A stretch of DNA of 64,000 nt, taken from Blattabacterium sp. (Cryptocercus kyebangensis). Lineage in GTDB: Bacteria > Bacteroidota > Bacteroidia > Flavobacteriales > Blattabacteriaceae. A program made the translations under genes and the position numbers. The notes beneath the pieces were generated by a model. The model saw only the letters and a program-made list of their open reading frames with translations. It was not told where the DNA came from and searched no databases. Where the stretch lies: the NCBI RefSeq assembly GCF_003226855.1, contig NZ_CP029820.1, forward strand, positions 186,001-250,000, read 5' to 3'. Shown in pieces: positions 17,668-27,492 of the stretch (positions are counted from its first letter, which is position 1; each line of letters opens with the position of its first letter).

Positions 17668-18057
17668 ATGGACGAAAAAGAAAATATTAAAGAAAGAAAT
17701 GAAATTTGTTCACGTACCTTAAAAACTGGAAGTCGTACGTATTTTTTTGATGCTAGGGAAACAAGAGCAGGAGATTATTATTTGACTATTACTGAAAGTA
17801 AAAAAATTTTTTCTGAAACTGGAGAAATTACTTATAAAAAACATAAGATTTATTTATACAAAGAGGATTTTTCTAAATTTCAGAGTATACTTGATGATAT
17901 GATTCGATTCATTATAAATGAAAAAGGAAGGGAAGTAATTTCAGAACGTCATCAAAAAGATTTTAAAAATCATACATTTAACCAAGAAGTTAAAGAAGTT
18001 CATAAAAAATCATCGGAAACAAAGGATTTTACAAATATTAATTTTGAGGATATATAA
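17668..18057 (+). CDS. DUF3276 / PUR-alpha-like nucleic-acid-binding protein
   Basis: About 129 residues. The segment SRTLKTGSRTYFFDARETRAGDYYLTITESK followed by YKKHKIYLYKEDFSKF is characteristic of the DUF3276 family of Bacteroidetes and spirochaetes, which folds like PUR-alpha and binds single-stranded nucleic acids. The C-terminus is a charged, low-complexity tail. An upstream TTG at 17659 would add three residues; I chose the ATG at 17668 because the family starts near MDEKEN and a promoter-like box lies just upstream. It stands alone between the ABC exporter and kdsC genes. A regulatory RNA- or DNA-binding role is likely but its targets are unknown. The tail length is variable in the family. 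Confidence 0.85.
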   Translation: MDEKENIKERNEICSRTLKTGSRTYFFDARETRAGDYYLTITESKKIFSETGEITYKKHKIYLYKEDFSKFQSILDDMIRFIINEKGREVISERHQKDFKNHTFNQEVKEVHKKSSETKDFTNINFEDI

Positions 18058-18150
18058 ATAAATATAAAATAGTATTTATCAAAAGTATTATTATATTATT
18101 ATATTTTTTAGGATTTTTTCAATTTGATTTAATGATAATATTTTGATGTT

Positions 18151-18651
18151 ATGGAAAATTATAGAAATATAATGAACGATATTAATACTTTTATTTTTGA
18201 TGTGGATGGGGTATTAACAAATTGTACTTTAAATTTATTTCCTGATGGGAATATGGTTCGTCAAATGTTTGCTAAGGATGGTTTTGCTCTACAATTAGCG
18301 AAAAATAAGGGGTATAATTTATGTATTATTACAAGAGGTTCAGATTTAATGGTTTTTAGACGTTTAAGAGAACTTAATATTCAATATATTTATCAAGGTG
18401 TTGATAATAAAAAAAAATATTTGGATGAATATTGTGATTTTTTAAACATTACTAGGAAAAAAATATTATATATGGGGGATGATATTCCAGATATTGAAAT
18501 TATGAAATCTGTAGCCTTACCTTGTTCTCCAATAGATGCTGTTCCAGAAGTAAAAGAGGTATCTAAGTATATTTCCCCAAGAAGGGGGGGTAGAGGATGT
18601 GTAAGAGATGTAATAGAACAGACTTTAAAGATACAAAAAAATTGGTTATAG
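18151..18651 (+). CDS. kdsC: KdsC-like HAD phosphatase (KDO 8-phosphate phosphatase)
   Basis: HAD-superfamily phosphatase of 166 residues, probably removing phosphate from 3-deoxy-D-manno-octulosonate 8-phosphate to make KDO for LPS. Motif I is FDVDGVLTN with nucleophile and acid/base Asp; motif II is the Thr in CIITRG; the Lys of motif III is near NKKKYLDEY; motif IV is YMGDDIPDIE. PRRGGRGCVRDVIEQ matches the C-terminal segment of KdsC, where Arg residues close the active site of a neighbouring subunit. The capless C0 type and length fit KdsC. LptE in this window supports an LPS context. It ends at a bidirectional terminator facing groEL. Another small-phosphate substrate is possible. Confidence 0.85.
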   Translation: MENYRNIMNDINTFIFDVDGVLTNCTLNLFPDGNMVRQMFAKDGFALQLAKNKGYNLCIITRGSDLMVFRRLRELNIQYIYQGVDNKKKYLDEYCDFLNITRKKILYMGDDIPDIEIMKSVALPCSPIDAVPEVKEVSKYISPRRGGRGCVRDVIEQTLKIQKNWL

Positions 18652-18652
18652 T

Positions 18653-18687
18653 AAAAAAAATAGTGTCTAACGACACTATTTTTTTTA
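18653..18687. terminator. Bidirectional rho-independent terminator
   Basis: Stem TAGTGTC (18661-18667), loop TAAC, stem GACACTA (18672-18678), flanked by eight A on the left and a run of T on the right. It therefore looks like an intrinsic terminator in both directions, placed exactly between the convergent kdsC and groEL genes. It is one of the two clear terminators in the window. Confidence 0.9.
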
Positions 18688-18702
18688 TCATTTTTATTAT
18701 TA

Positions 18703-20379
<1,677 letters not shown>

Positions 20380-20408
20380 TTATTCATAATTATTTACTAT
20401 TTCAATAA

Positions 20409-20687
20409 TTATATAACTGCTATCACATCAGATTCTCGCATAATAAGATATTCTTTCCCTTCCCATTTTAACTCAGTTCCAGAATATTTTCCATATAAAA
20501 CTCTATCTCCTTTTTTTAGAATCATAGGTTCATTTTTTTTCCCATTTCCAACAGATATCACAGTACCTTTCTGTGGTTTTTCCTTTGCAGTATCAGGAAT
20601 AATGAGACCTGAAGCTGTTTTTGTCTCAGCAGGATCAGGTTTCACTAGAACTCGATCTGCTAAAGGTTTAATCTTTACTTCCATCAT
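20409..20687 (-). CDS. groS: Co-chaperonin GroES
   Basis: Heptameric lid of GroEL. The protein reads [18 protein letters not shown], has the mobile loop region [21 protein letters not shown], and ends ESDVIAVI, a complete GroES of about 92 residues. An open frame continues upstream to 20792, but those 35 residues do not belong to the family, so I set the start at 20687 (two adjacent ATG codons; 20684 is equally good). It precedes groEL and shares its transcript. I did not find a convincing TAnnTTTG box or CIRCE-type repeat upstream. Confidence 0.97.
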   Translation of the reverse strand: MMEVKIKPLADRVLVKPDPAETKTASGLIIPDTAKEKPQKGTVISVGNGKKNEPMILKKGDRVLYGKYSGTELKWEGKEYLIMRESDVIAVI

Positions 20688-20802
20688 ATTTAAAATAATT
20701 TTTAAAGTTAATGATACTATTCGTTCAAAGCCAAAAACATGCCAAACAAAAAATATTTGAATTTTTTGTATTTGAATAATTTTATATGCCAAAATGACAT
20801 AT

Positions 20803-21042
20803 TTATGAATGGTTTTTTAATAAAAAATTGAAAAATAAAGTCAAAAAAAATATGAAAATAGATAATATCCAAGTAATTTTTTCCAAAAGAGTATTTGTTC
20901 TTTTGATTCCAAAAAGTCTAAAATTTTTATCCATGAAAGATTGATAAAAAATTCCTTTTTTAGGATTTTGTATCAAAATTATTACAATAAGAAGAAAACA
21001 TATTAAAATGATGAAAATTCCGATAAATATAGTTGAATACAT
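20803..21042 (-). CDS. secG: Preprotein translocase subunit SecG
   Basis: Small SecYEG subunit with two transmembrane helices. Residues 2-26 form the first helix and end at the conserved ILIQNPKKG motif; a second helix covers about 55-75 ([16 protein letters not shown]). The 79-residue product lacks the long Ser/Thr-rich C-terminal tail that many Bacteroidetes SecG proteins have, which fits genome reduction. The start is ATG 21042, six bases after the lptE stop. The order lptE-secG-groES is common in Bacteroidetes, supporting both this call and the lptE call. Confidence 0.9.
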   Translation of the reverse strand: MYSTIFIGIFIILICFLLIVIILIQNPKKGIFYQSFMDKNFRLFGIKRTNTLLEKITWILSIFIFFLTLFFNFLLKNHS

Positions 21043-21048
21043 AATTAA

Positions 21049-21528
21049 TTACCAATTATTAAATATTTTATTGTATAGTTGAAAAATCAAATTATTAATA
21101 ATTTTTTCTACTATAATAGAATTTTCTAAAGGGTAATTTTCTCTATTAGAAATAGATTCTATAACATCAAAATATTTTTCCCAATTTTTTTCTGGATTTA
21201 AATTATCTTTACAATAAATTTTTACTGTCATTTTAATAACTTCTAATTTAGAATTTCTCCTCTTAATTATTTTATAGTCTATAAAATTTCCATCCAGATG
21301 AATATCTCCCCCTCTTTTTACAAAATTCCAAGGGGTATGTTTTAAAATAAAATCTTCAAATTTTTTTTTAAACTCAAAAGAAATAGATTTTCCTGAAATA
21401 TTTATATTATCTGAAAAATTTCCAATTTCTATTGTTCTTTTATTCAATAAAGAAGGAATATAATAACAATGATTACTGCTTAAAAAAATGGAAAAAAGAA
21501 ATGTAATAAGAATATTTTTACAAACCAT
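21049..21528 (-). CDS. lptE: LPS assembly protein LptE-like
   Basis: Outer-membrane lipoprotein partner of LptD in LPS insertion. The 159-residue product is recognised by family-like segments (RTIEIGNFSDN, GGDIHLDGNFIDYKI, NPEKNWEKYFDV) and above all by its position between the sigma-54 activator and secG, its usual place in Bacteroidetes. A hydrophobic N-terminus (ILITFLFSIFLSSNHC) ends at a Cys, but the lipobox SNHC is poor because His replaces the small residue before Cys. Start ATG 21528 overlaps the preceding gene by 11 bases. Sequence similarity alone is weak; context carries much of the call. Confidence 0.78.
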   Translation of the reverse strand: MVCKNILITFLFSIFLSSNHCYYIPSLLNKRTIEIGNFSDNINISGKSISFEFKKKFEDFILKHTPWNFVKRGGDIHLDGNFIDYKIIKRRNSKLEVIKMTVKIYCKDNLNPEKNWEKYFDVIESISNRENYPLENSIIVEKIINNLIFQLYNKIFNNW

Positions 21529-22786
21529 ATTGTTTAATTTTTCTATATAATGTTCTTTCTGAAATACCTAATTCTATTGCTGCTTTTTTTCTTTTTCCAT
21601 TATTTTTTTTTAATGCTTTCTGAATAAATTCTATTTCTTTTTTTTGTAATGAAAATGAATCAGATTCATTTTTTGAAAAATCTTCTTCTATTTCTTCATA
21701 ATCAAAATCATATCTGGATAAAAATTTTGAAGAATCTTCTAACTGAAATATTGAATTTTTCATTATAGACTTAATAGAACTATTGGAAGAATTAATCATT
21801 TTTCCAAATACTTTTTCCATAAGTTCTTGATTTTTTTTTACAAACTTATTATTATTGTTACTTTTTATTAATTTCAATGTTAAATTTTTCAAATCATTTA
21901 AACTTTTTTTCATATCAAACAAAATTTTGTATAGAAAATCTCTTTCGTTAGAAAAATCTTGAAAAAAATATTCGTTATTTGAATGTGGGGATAAAGAAGG
22001 AATATTTTCTGGAATATATTCTTTTAATTTTTCTGAAGAAATCTCACGTTTTGTTTCTATTACAGATATTTGTTCTATAAGATTTTTTAATTGTCTTATA
22101 TTTCCAGGCCAAGGATATTTTTCCAAATATTTTATGGCTTCTTCAGTTAGTTTTACTGAAGGAATATGATATTTATCTGAAAAATCATTAGAAAATTTTT
22201 TGAATAATAATTTAATATCATTCTTACGAAAACGTAAAGGAGGAAGATTTATTTGAACTGTATTAAGGCGATAATACAAATCTTCTCTAAATTTTCCTTT
22301 TTGAATAGATTCTAGAATATTTAAATTAGTTGCAGCAACAATACGTATATTAGTTTTTTGTATTTGAGAAGAACCTACCTTTATAAATTCCCCTGTTTCT
22401 AAAATTCGAAGTAAACGAACTTGTGTAGTTAAAGGAAGTTCACCAACTTCATCTAAAAATATAGTTCCTCCATTTGCACCTTCAAAATATCCTTTTCGCA
22501 TACTTGTAGCTCCTGTAAAAGAACCTTTTTCATGCCCAAATAGTTCACTATCAATAGTCCCTTCTGGAATAGCACCACAGTTTACAGCAATATAAGAATG
22601 ATGTTTTCTATAGGAAAATTGATGAATAATTTTTGGAATAAATTCCTTTCCTACTCCACTTTCTCCAAGAACCAATACAGAAATATCTGTTGGTGCAACT
22701 TGAATAGCCTTTTCTAAGGCTCTATGCAATGCATAATCGTTTCCAACAATGGAAAATTTTTGTTTTATATTATGGATAGATTCCAT
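21518..22786 (-). CDS. Sigma-54-dependent transcriptional activator
   Basis: AAA+ enhancer-binding protein that drives open-complex formation by sigma-54 RNA polymerase. Walker A is GESGVGKE (residues 41-48), the sigma-54-contacting loop is GSFTGA (88-93), Walker B lies in GGTIFLDEVGELP, and FREDLYYRLNTVQINLPPLR and PWPGNIRQLKNLI complete the AAA+ module. A Fis-type helix-turn-helix ends the protein (KKAAIELGISERTLYRKIKQYGL region). There is no receiver, GAF or PAS domain; the AAA+ module begins near residue 12. A variable acidic stretch of about 110 residues links AAA+ and HTH. 422 residues. Its target promoters are unknown. It sits between miaB and lptE. Confidence 0.93.
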   Translation of the reverse strand: MESIHNIKQKFSIVGNDYALHRALEKAIQVAPTDISVLVLGESGVGKEFIPKIIHQFSYRKHHSYIAVNCGAIPEGTIDSELFGHEKGSFTGATSMRKGYFEGANGGTIFLDEVGELPLTTQVRLLRILETGEFIKVGSSQIQKTNIRIVAATNLNILESIQKGKFREDLYYRLNTVQINLPPLRFRKNDIKLLFKKFSNDFSDKYHIPSVKLTEEAIKYLEKYPWPGNIRQLKNLIEQISVIETKREISSEKLKEYIPENIPSLSPHSNNEYFFQDFSNERDFLYKILFDMKKSLNDLKNLTLKLIKSNNNNKFVKKNQELMEKVFGKMINSSNSSIKSIMKNSIFQLEDSSKFLSRYDFDYEEIEEDFSKNESDSFSLQKKEIEFIQKALKKNNGKRKKAAIELGISERTLYRKIKQYGL

Positions 22787-22806
22787 GTTGTATGGATTTT
22801 ACTTAT

Positions 22807-24201
22807 TTATTTTTCCTGTTCCTTTCCTATTAATGTAGCAGATGTACAATCTATTATTTTTATAAAAACGGTTTCTCCTATTTTATAAGTTTTCTTTGGA
22901 AAAACTATTACAATATTTTGTGTATTTCTTCCATACCAATATTGATTGTTTTTTTTAGATTCTCCTTCTATTAAAACTTCTTGAATTTTTCCTATATATT
23001 TTTTCATTTGAAAAATGGAATGATTTTTTTGAAGATCAATAATTTCTTTTAATCGTTTTTTTTTTATAAATTCTGGAACATTATCCTTCAATTTTTTATA
23101 GGAATAAGTTCCAGGTCTAGGAGAATAAGAGAACATATAACCATAATTATATTTTACTTCATTCATTAAACTAATCGTTTGTTGATGATCCTTTTCGTCT
23201 TCATTACAAAATCCAGTCATAATGTCGTGAGATATAGAACATTCAGGAATTATAGACCTAATTTTTTTGATTAAAAAAAGATATTTTTCTCGAGTATACT
23301 TTCTATTCATTAATTTTAATATTTTATTGCTACCAGATTGAACTGGTAAATGAATATGTTTACAAATATTTGAATGTTTTGATATTGTTTCTATTACTTT
23401 CGGAGACATATCATGTGGATTAGAAGTAGAAAAACGAATTCTCATAAAAGGAATTTCTACAGCTAATAAATCTAAAAGATTAGAAAAATCTATTATTTTT
23501 TTATTTTCAGTGTATATTTTTTTATAAATTGTTTTTTTGAATCCATCACTACCAAACCATAAATAAGAATCTACATTTTGACCTAAAAGAGTTACTTCTT
23601 TAAATCCTTTTTGATATAGATTTTCACATTCTTTAATTATAGAATAAGGATCACGACTTTTTTCTCTTCCCCTTGTAAAGGGAACTATACAAAAAGTACA
23701 CATATTATCACATCCTCTTGTTATACTCAAAAAAGATGTTATTTTATTTTTTTTTCTAAATGGATCTATATTGGAATAGGTTTCTTTTTTATCTAAAAAA
23801 GTATTATGAAAAGTTTTTTTCCCTTCCATAGATAAACGAATTATACTGGGTATTTTTTTATAAAAATCTGGTCCAATTGTAAAATCTATCAGATCACTAT
23901 TTGAAAATTTTTTTTTCATTGAGTTAGATAAACATCCTAAAATACCAAATAATGTAGGTTTTTCTTTTTTTAAATATTTTAATCTTTGTAATCTATTTTT
24001 TATAGTTATTTCTACTTTATTTCTTATAGAACAAGAATTTAATAATATTATATTTGCTATTTTTAAATTTTCTGTAAAAAAGAATCCATTTTTTAATAAT
24101 ATAGAAATAACTATTTCAGTATCAGAAATATTCATTTGACATCCATAACTTTCTATATAAAAAAAAATTTTTTTTAGGATACTAAATTTTTTTTCATTCA
24201 T
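22807..24201 (-). CDS. miaB: tRNA-i6A37 methylthiotransferase
   Basis: Radical-SAM enzyme that adds a 2-methylthio group to i6A37, working after MiaA (2721-3656). The N-terminal MTTase domain shows YIESYGCQMNISDTEI with the first cluster Cys, then NSCSIRNK and GILGCLSNS for the other two. The radical-SAM cluster is RGCDNMCTFCIVPFTRGRE. GQNVDSYLW, HLPVQSGSNKILKLMNRKY and HDIMTGFCNE follow, and a C-terminal TRAM domain ends the protein. 464 residues, full length. Both iron-sulfur cluster Cys triads are intact. It is upstream of the sigma-54 activator on the same strand with a 20-base gap. Confidence 0.96.
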   Translation of the reverse strand: MNEKKFSILKKIFFYIESYGCQMNISDTEIVISILLKNGFFFTENLKIANIILLNSCSIRNKVEITIKNRLQRLKYLKKEKPTLFGILGCLSNSMKKKFSNSDLIDFTIGPDFYKKIPSIIRLSMEGKKTFHNTFLDKKETYSNIDPFRKKNKITSFLSITRGCDNMCTFCIVPFTRGREKSRDPYSIIKECENLYQKGFKEVTLLGQNVDSYLWFGSDGFKKTIYKKIYTENKKIIDFSNLLDLLAVEIPFMRIRFSTSNPHDMSPKVIETISKHSNICKHIHLPVQSGSNKILKLMNRKYTREKYLFLIKKIRSIIPECSISHDIMTGFCNEDEKDHQQTISLMNEVKYNYGYMFSYSPRPGTYSYKKLKDNVPEFIKKKRLKEIIDLQKNHSIFQMKKYIGKIQEVLIEGESKKNNQYWYGRNTQNIVIVFPKKTYKIGETVFIKIIDCTSATLIGKEQEK

Positions 24202-24277
24202 TTTGTTATGTTATTTAATTATTTAAAGATAAGTAAAATGTCATTATGTCATAATAAAATGGAAAATGAAATTATTA

Positions 24278-25453
24278 TTATGGAATTTGAAGTATTTTTT
24301 TAGCGTAAAAAATCATTTTTTTATCTCCTGTGGATTTTTCTTTCACATTGGAAAGTTTTACAACAGATATCCATTTTTTTTTTGGAATAGCTTTTACCAT
24401 TTTAATAACGATATTCATTGAGGTTGGGCCAACATCATTAGTAAAATTTGTTCCTATACAAAAGAAGGGGGTTATTTTATTTTTACAGAAAGAGGAAATG
24501 TTAGCTACTTTATATGGATTAAGATTATCGGAAAATATAATTTTTTTTTGTAATGGATTTATTTTAAATTTTTTATAGTGTTTTATAGTTTCCTCAGTAA
24601 AGGAAATAGGATCTCCACTATCATGTCTAATCCCTTCAAAAATATTTGCTAATTTTTGATCAAAATTCTTAAAAAAGATTGGGGTAGTATATGTATCAGA
24701 TAAGGCTATTCCTAAATTTTTTCCATATATATTTAACCAATTTTTCATAGCAATTTTATCTGCTATATTATATCCATATTTAGCTGCATGGAACATAATC
24801 CATTCATGGCCATGAGTTCCAATAGGTTTTATTGATAGAATATGAGATAAATGTACATTACTACTACCTATAAAAGAAGAAGATCCTTCTTTTTTTAAGA
24901 ATTTTAAAACTAATTTATGTATTTGATATGAGTATCTTCTTCTAGTTCCATATTCTCCAATTTTGATATTTAATTTTTTATATTTATTTAATTTTTTTTT
25001 CGTTAAAAGAATAATTTTTTTATTTGAAATACGATTTGCTCCTGTTAATTGATAATATAATTCAGATATAATAGCCATTAAAGGAACTTCCCATAAAATA
25101 GTTCTATACCATAAACCTTCTATATGAATTTGTATATCTTTTCCTTTTTGAGATATATTAACTTCTTTTGGATTATATTGGTATTTATTTAAAAAATCAA
25201 GATAAGCAGTATCCAAATAAGGACAATTTTTTTCTAAAAAAAATCTCTCCTTTTTTGATAGTTTTAGATGTGCCATTTTATCAAGATTTTCTTTTAAAGA
25301 ATTGGAAAAATTTTTTGGAAAAGAATGCTTTCCACGATTTATAAATTTATATTTAGCTTTTACTAAAGGAAATAATTTTATTACAGCATTTTGCATAGTA
25401 AATTTGTAAAAATCATTGTCTAATAAAGACGATAAAATAGGAAATTCATTCAT
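24278..25453 (-). CDS. pncB: Nicotinate phosphoribosyltransferase
   Basis: Makes nicotinate mononucleotide from nicotinate and PRPP, the salvage entry to NAD. N-terminal LDNDFYKFTMQNAV is the family opening; YGTRRRYSYQIH, FIGSSNVHLS and GTHGHEWIMFHAAKYG (with the His autophosphorylated in the family) follow, then LSDTYTTPIFF, GIRHDSGDPISFTE and IFSDNLNP. 391 residues is the usual length. This implies that nicotinate from the host or a breakdown route is used. It is the most upstream gene of the minus-strand run and diverges from the RRM gene across 203 bases that hold only small hairpins and a promoter-like box. Confidence 0.95.
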   Translation of the reverse strand: MNEFPILSSLLDNDFYKFTMQNAVIKLFPLVKAKYKFINRGKHSFPKNFSNSLKENLDKMAHLKLSKKERFFLEKNCPYLDTAYLDFLNKYQYNPKEVNISQKGKDIQIHIEGLWYRTILWEVPLMAIISELYYQLTGANRISNKKIILLTKKKLNKYKKLNIKIGEYGTRRRYSYQIHKLVLKFLKKEGSSSFIGSSNVHLSHILSIKPIGTHGHEWIMFHAAKYGYNIADKIAMKNWLNIYGKNLGIALSDTYTTPIFFKNFDQKLANIFEGIRHDSGDPISFTEETIKHYKKFKINPLQKKIIFSDNLNPYKVANISSFCKNKITPFFCIGTNFTNDVGPTSMNIVIKMVKAIPKKKWISVVKLSNVKEKSTGDKKMIFYAKKILQIP

Positions 25454-25562
25454 TAATTCATTAAAGATATTCTTTGATATTTATCAAAAAATTATTATTT
25501 GTAATAATTGAAAATAAAAAATTATTTACAATAATAGTTGAAAAAATCTTGTTTTTTTATAT

Positions 25563-25587
25563 GAAGTTAAAAAACTTCTTCAAGAAG
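25563..25587. repeat. Small overlapping hairpins between pncB and the RRM gene
   Basis: GAAGTT-AAAA-AACTTC (25563-25578) forms a 6-bp stem. Its CTTC (25575-25578) can instead pair with GAAG at 25584-25587. The two pairings exclude each other. They lie upstream of the RRM promoter-like box, in the divergent spacer, so a role is unclear and chance in A/T-rich DNA is possible. Confidence 0.3.
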
Positions 25588-25623
25588 AATATTTTTCTTT
25601 TTTATTTAGAAAAAATATTTCTC

Positions 25624-25631
25624 TAAATTTG
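25624..25631 (+). promoter_or_regulatory. Probable promoter -7 box for the RRM gene
   Basis: TAAATTTG matches the Bacteroidetes -7 consensus TAnnTTTG and lies 25 bases before the RRM start ATG (25657), consistent with a very short leader. No clear -33 TTG at the expected distance. Confidence 0.45.
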
Positions 25632-25656
25632 CTTTTAAAACAATTTATTTTTTAAT

Positions 25657-25926
25657 ATGGATTATACGAAATTATACGTTGGTAATTTATCTTATGATAT
25701 GACAGAACAAGAATTAAAAGAATATTTTGAATCTATAGGAGAAGTTATTAACGCCAAAATTATTTTTGATGAATCTACTTCTAATAAAAGAAGCAAAGGA
25801 TTTGGATTTATAGAGATGTCTAATAAAGAAAATGCAAAACAAGCCATAGAAAAATTGAATGGAACAGAATTTATGGGAAGAAATATTATTGTTTCTGTGG
25901 CTAGACCAAGAATAAAAAGGGATTAA
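25657..25926 (+). CDS. RNA-binding protein with a single RRM
   Basis: An 89-residue protein that is almost entirely one RNA recognition motif. RNP2 is LYVGNLSY (residues 6-13) and RNP1 is SKGFGFIEM (about 47-55), with the aromatic residues that stack on RNA bases in place. The end, NIIVSVARPRIKRD, is a short basic tail. Such single-RRM proteins are common in Bacteroidetes and cyanobacteria and are often abundant; an RNA chaperone role is assumed, but targets are unknown. The gene has its own promoter-like box (25624-25631) and is divergent from pncB. Confidence 0.93.
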   Translation: MDYTKLYVGNLSYDMTEQELKEYFESIGEVINAKIIFDESTSNKRSKGFGFIEMSNKENAKQAIEKLNGTEFMGRNIIVSVARPRIKRD

Positions 25927-26056
25927 TTTATTTCCTTTTTCTATACGTCTACATCTGTTTATTATAAAAATGAAAATGAAAAAAATACTGAAATATTAAT
26001 AGTTATGATATGGAATAAAAATAATATTATTAATAATAATGTAGTGAATTAATTCT

Positions 26057-26947
26057 ATGAATTTTATGAAAAAATTATATGGAACAGGTGTAGCGTTAGT
26101 TACTCCTTTTAAAAGGAATGGAAAGATTGATTTTAATGGAATTGGAAAAATTCTAAAATATATAGAAAATAAAGTGGATTATTTAGTAATACTAGGGACC
26201 ACAGCAGAAACATCTACTTTAAAAAAAAATGAAAAAAAAGATATAATTGAATATATAAAAAGTTCAAATTATAAAAAAATTCCTTTAATATTAGGAATAG
26301 GAGGGAATAATACAGAAGATGTTATAAAAAAAATAAAAAGTATCAACTTATCAGATTTTTTAGCTATTCTTTCTGTTTCTCCTTATTATAATAATCCATC
26401 TCAAGAAGGTATATACCAACATTTTAAATCTATTATTGATAATACAGACGCCAATATCATTGTTTATAATGTTCCTAAGAGAACAGGATCTAATGTTTTT
26501 CCGGAAACGGTTATTCGTTTAGCTAATGATTTTAATAGAATTATAGGCATAAAAGAAGCCTCTGGTGATATTTTACAATCTTATAAGATAATTGAAAAAA
26601 AACCAAATAATTTTAGTGTGATATCGGGAGATGATTTTATTTCTTTACCTTTAATACTAGGAGGAGGAGATGGTATTATTTCTGTAATAGCTCAAGGATT
26701 TCCAGATAAGGTATCCAAAATGATATATTTAGCGAAAAAAAATGAAGCAAAAAAAGCTTTTTCTATTTTTTATGAACTTCTTCATATGATTTATCTTATT
26801 TATGAAGAGGGTAATCCTACCGGGATTAAGACTTTTTTGGATATTATAGGTATATGTAGTTCACATGTAAGATTGCCATTGTTAAGCGGAACTCCTGATT
26901 TAAAAGAAAAAATGCAATTTTTATTAAAAAAACTACAAATAAATTAA
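26057..26947 (+). CDS. dapA: 4-Hydroxy-tetrahydrodipicolinate synthase
   Basis: Condenses pyruvate with aspartate semialdehyde, the first committed step to lysine and meso-diaminopimelate. Sequence signs are YGTGVALVTPF, ILGTTAETSTL (usual GTTGE region), SVSPYYNNPSQEGIYQHF with the catalytic Tyr, YNVPKRTGSN, and GIKEASGD with the Schiff-base Lys. 296 residues, normal. ATG at 26057 and ATG at 26066 (MKKLYG) are both possible starts; the second matches the family better. It fits a symbiont that makes essential amino acids and still builds peptidoglycan precursors, which is inference. Ferritin follows 13 bases downstream. Confidence 0.96.
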   Translation: MNFMKKLYGTGVALVTPFKRNGKIDFNGIGKILKYIENKVDYLVILGTTAETSTLKKNEKKDIIEYIKSSNYKKIPLILGIGGNNTEDVIKKIKSINLSDFLAILSVSPYYNNPSQEGIYQHFKSIIDNTDANIIVYNVPKRTGSNVFPETVIRLANDFNRIIGIKEASGDILQSYKIIEKKPNNFSVISGDDFISLPLILGGGDGIISVIAQGFPDKVSKMIYLAKKNEAKKAFSIFYELLHMIYLIYEEGNPTGIKTFLDIIGICSSHVRLPLLSGTPDLKEKMQFLLKKLQIN

Positions 26948-26960
26948 TTATTTAATTTTT

Positions 26961-27491
26961 ATGTTTGGTAAAAAAATACAAGTAGAATTAGAAAAACAAT
27001 TAAATAGAGAATTAAAATCTTCTCAATTATATTTATCTATGGCTTCTTGGGTTGAACATAGATATGGGGGTCTTGATGGTATCTGTAATTTTTTGTATGA
27101 TCATTCAGATGAAGAAAGAGGACATATGTTGAAATTAATAAAATATATCAATAAAAGAGGAGGATATGTGGATTTTTTTAATAAAAGTAAATATTATATT
27201 GTTGAAAAAATTTCATATAGTTCTTTGATGGATTTATTTCATAAATTATTTGAACATGAAAAAAAAATTTCTTCAAAAATTAATTCTTTAGTTGAATTAT
27301 CATTACAGGAAAAAGATTTTTTTACTTATAATTTTTTACAATGGTATGTAGAAGAACAAATAGAAGAAGAATCTTTAATAAAAAAAATATTGGATAAAAT
27401 TGAATTAATTGGAGAAGATAAGGGTGGATTATATTTATTTAATCATGATATCAAAAATTTTTATAATAAAGTGGAAAAAAAAACTAGGTAA
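26961..27491 (+). CDS. ftnA: Non-heme ferritin
   Basis: Iron-storage protein with a four-helix bundle that assembles into 24-mers. The protein opens VELEKQLNRELKSSQLYLSMASW, with a ferroxidase Glu, then DHSDEERGHMLKLIKYIN carrying the ExxH ligand pair, and LQWYVEEQIEEESLI with further acidic ligands. 176 residues, normal for bacterial FtnA. It lacks the heme-binding Met expected of bacterioferritin as far as I can tell. Start ATG 26961. Only one base separates its stop from the bamD ATG, so the two are probably co-transcribed. Confidence 0.95.
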   Translation: MFGKKIQVELEKQLNRELKSSQLYLSMASWVEHRYGGLDGICNFLYDHSDEERGHMLKLIKYINKRGGYVDFFNKSKYYIVEKISYSSLMDLFHKLFEHEKKISSKINSLVELSLQEKDFFTYNFLQWYVEEQIEEESLIKKILDKIELIGEDKGGLYLFNHDIKNFYNKVEKKTR

Positions 27492-27492
27492 T

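Noticed and set aside
20688..20792. 35-residue N-terminal extension of GroES
   Set aside because: The family starts at MEVKIKPL; the extension is hydrophobic random sequence with no ortholog-like pattern, so the later ATG is used.
25927..26056. Short peptide frame (14 codons) before dapA
   Set aside because: Low-complexity Asn/Ile sequence, no family match and no start context; likely spacer.
27409..27492. 28-residue upstream extension of BamD inside ferritin
   Set aside because: The ATG at 27493 directly yields a signal peptide with a good lipobox; the extension only overlaps ferritin in another frame.
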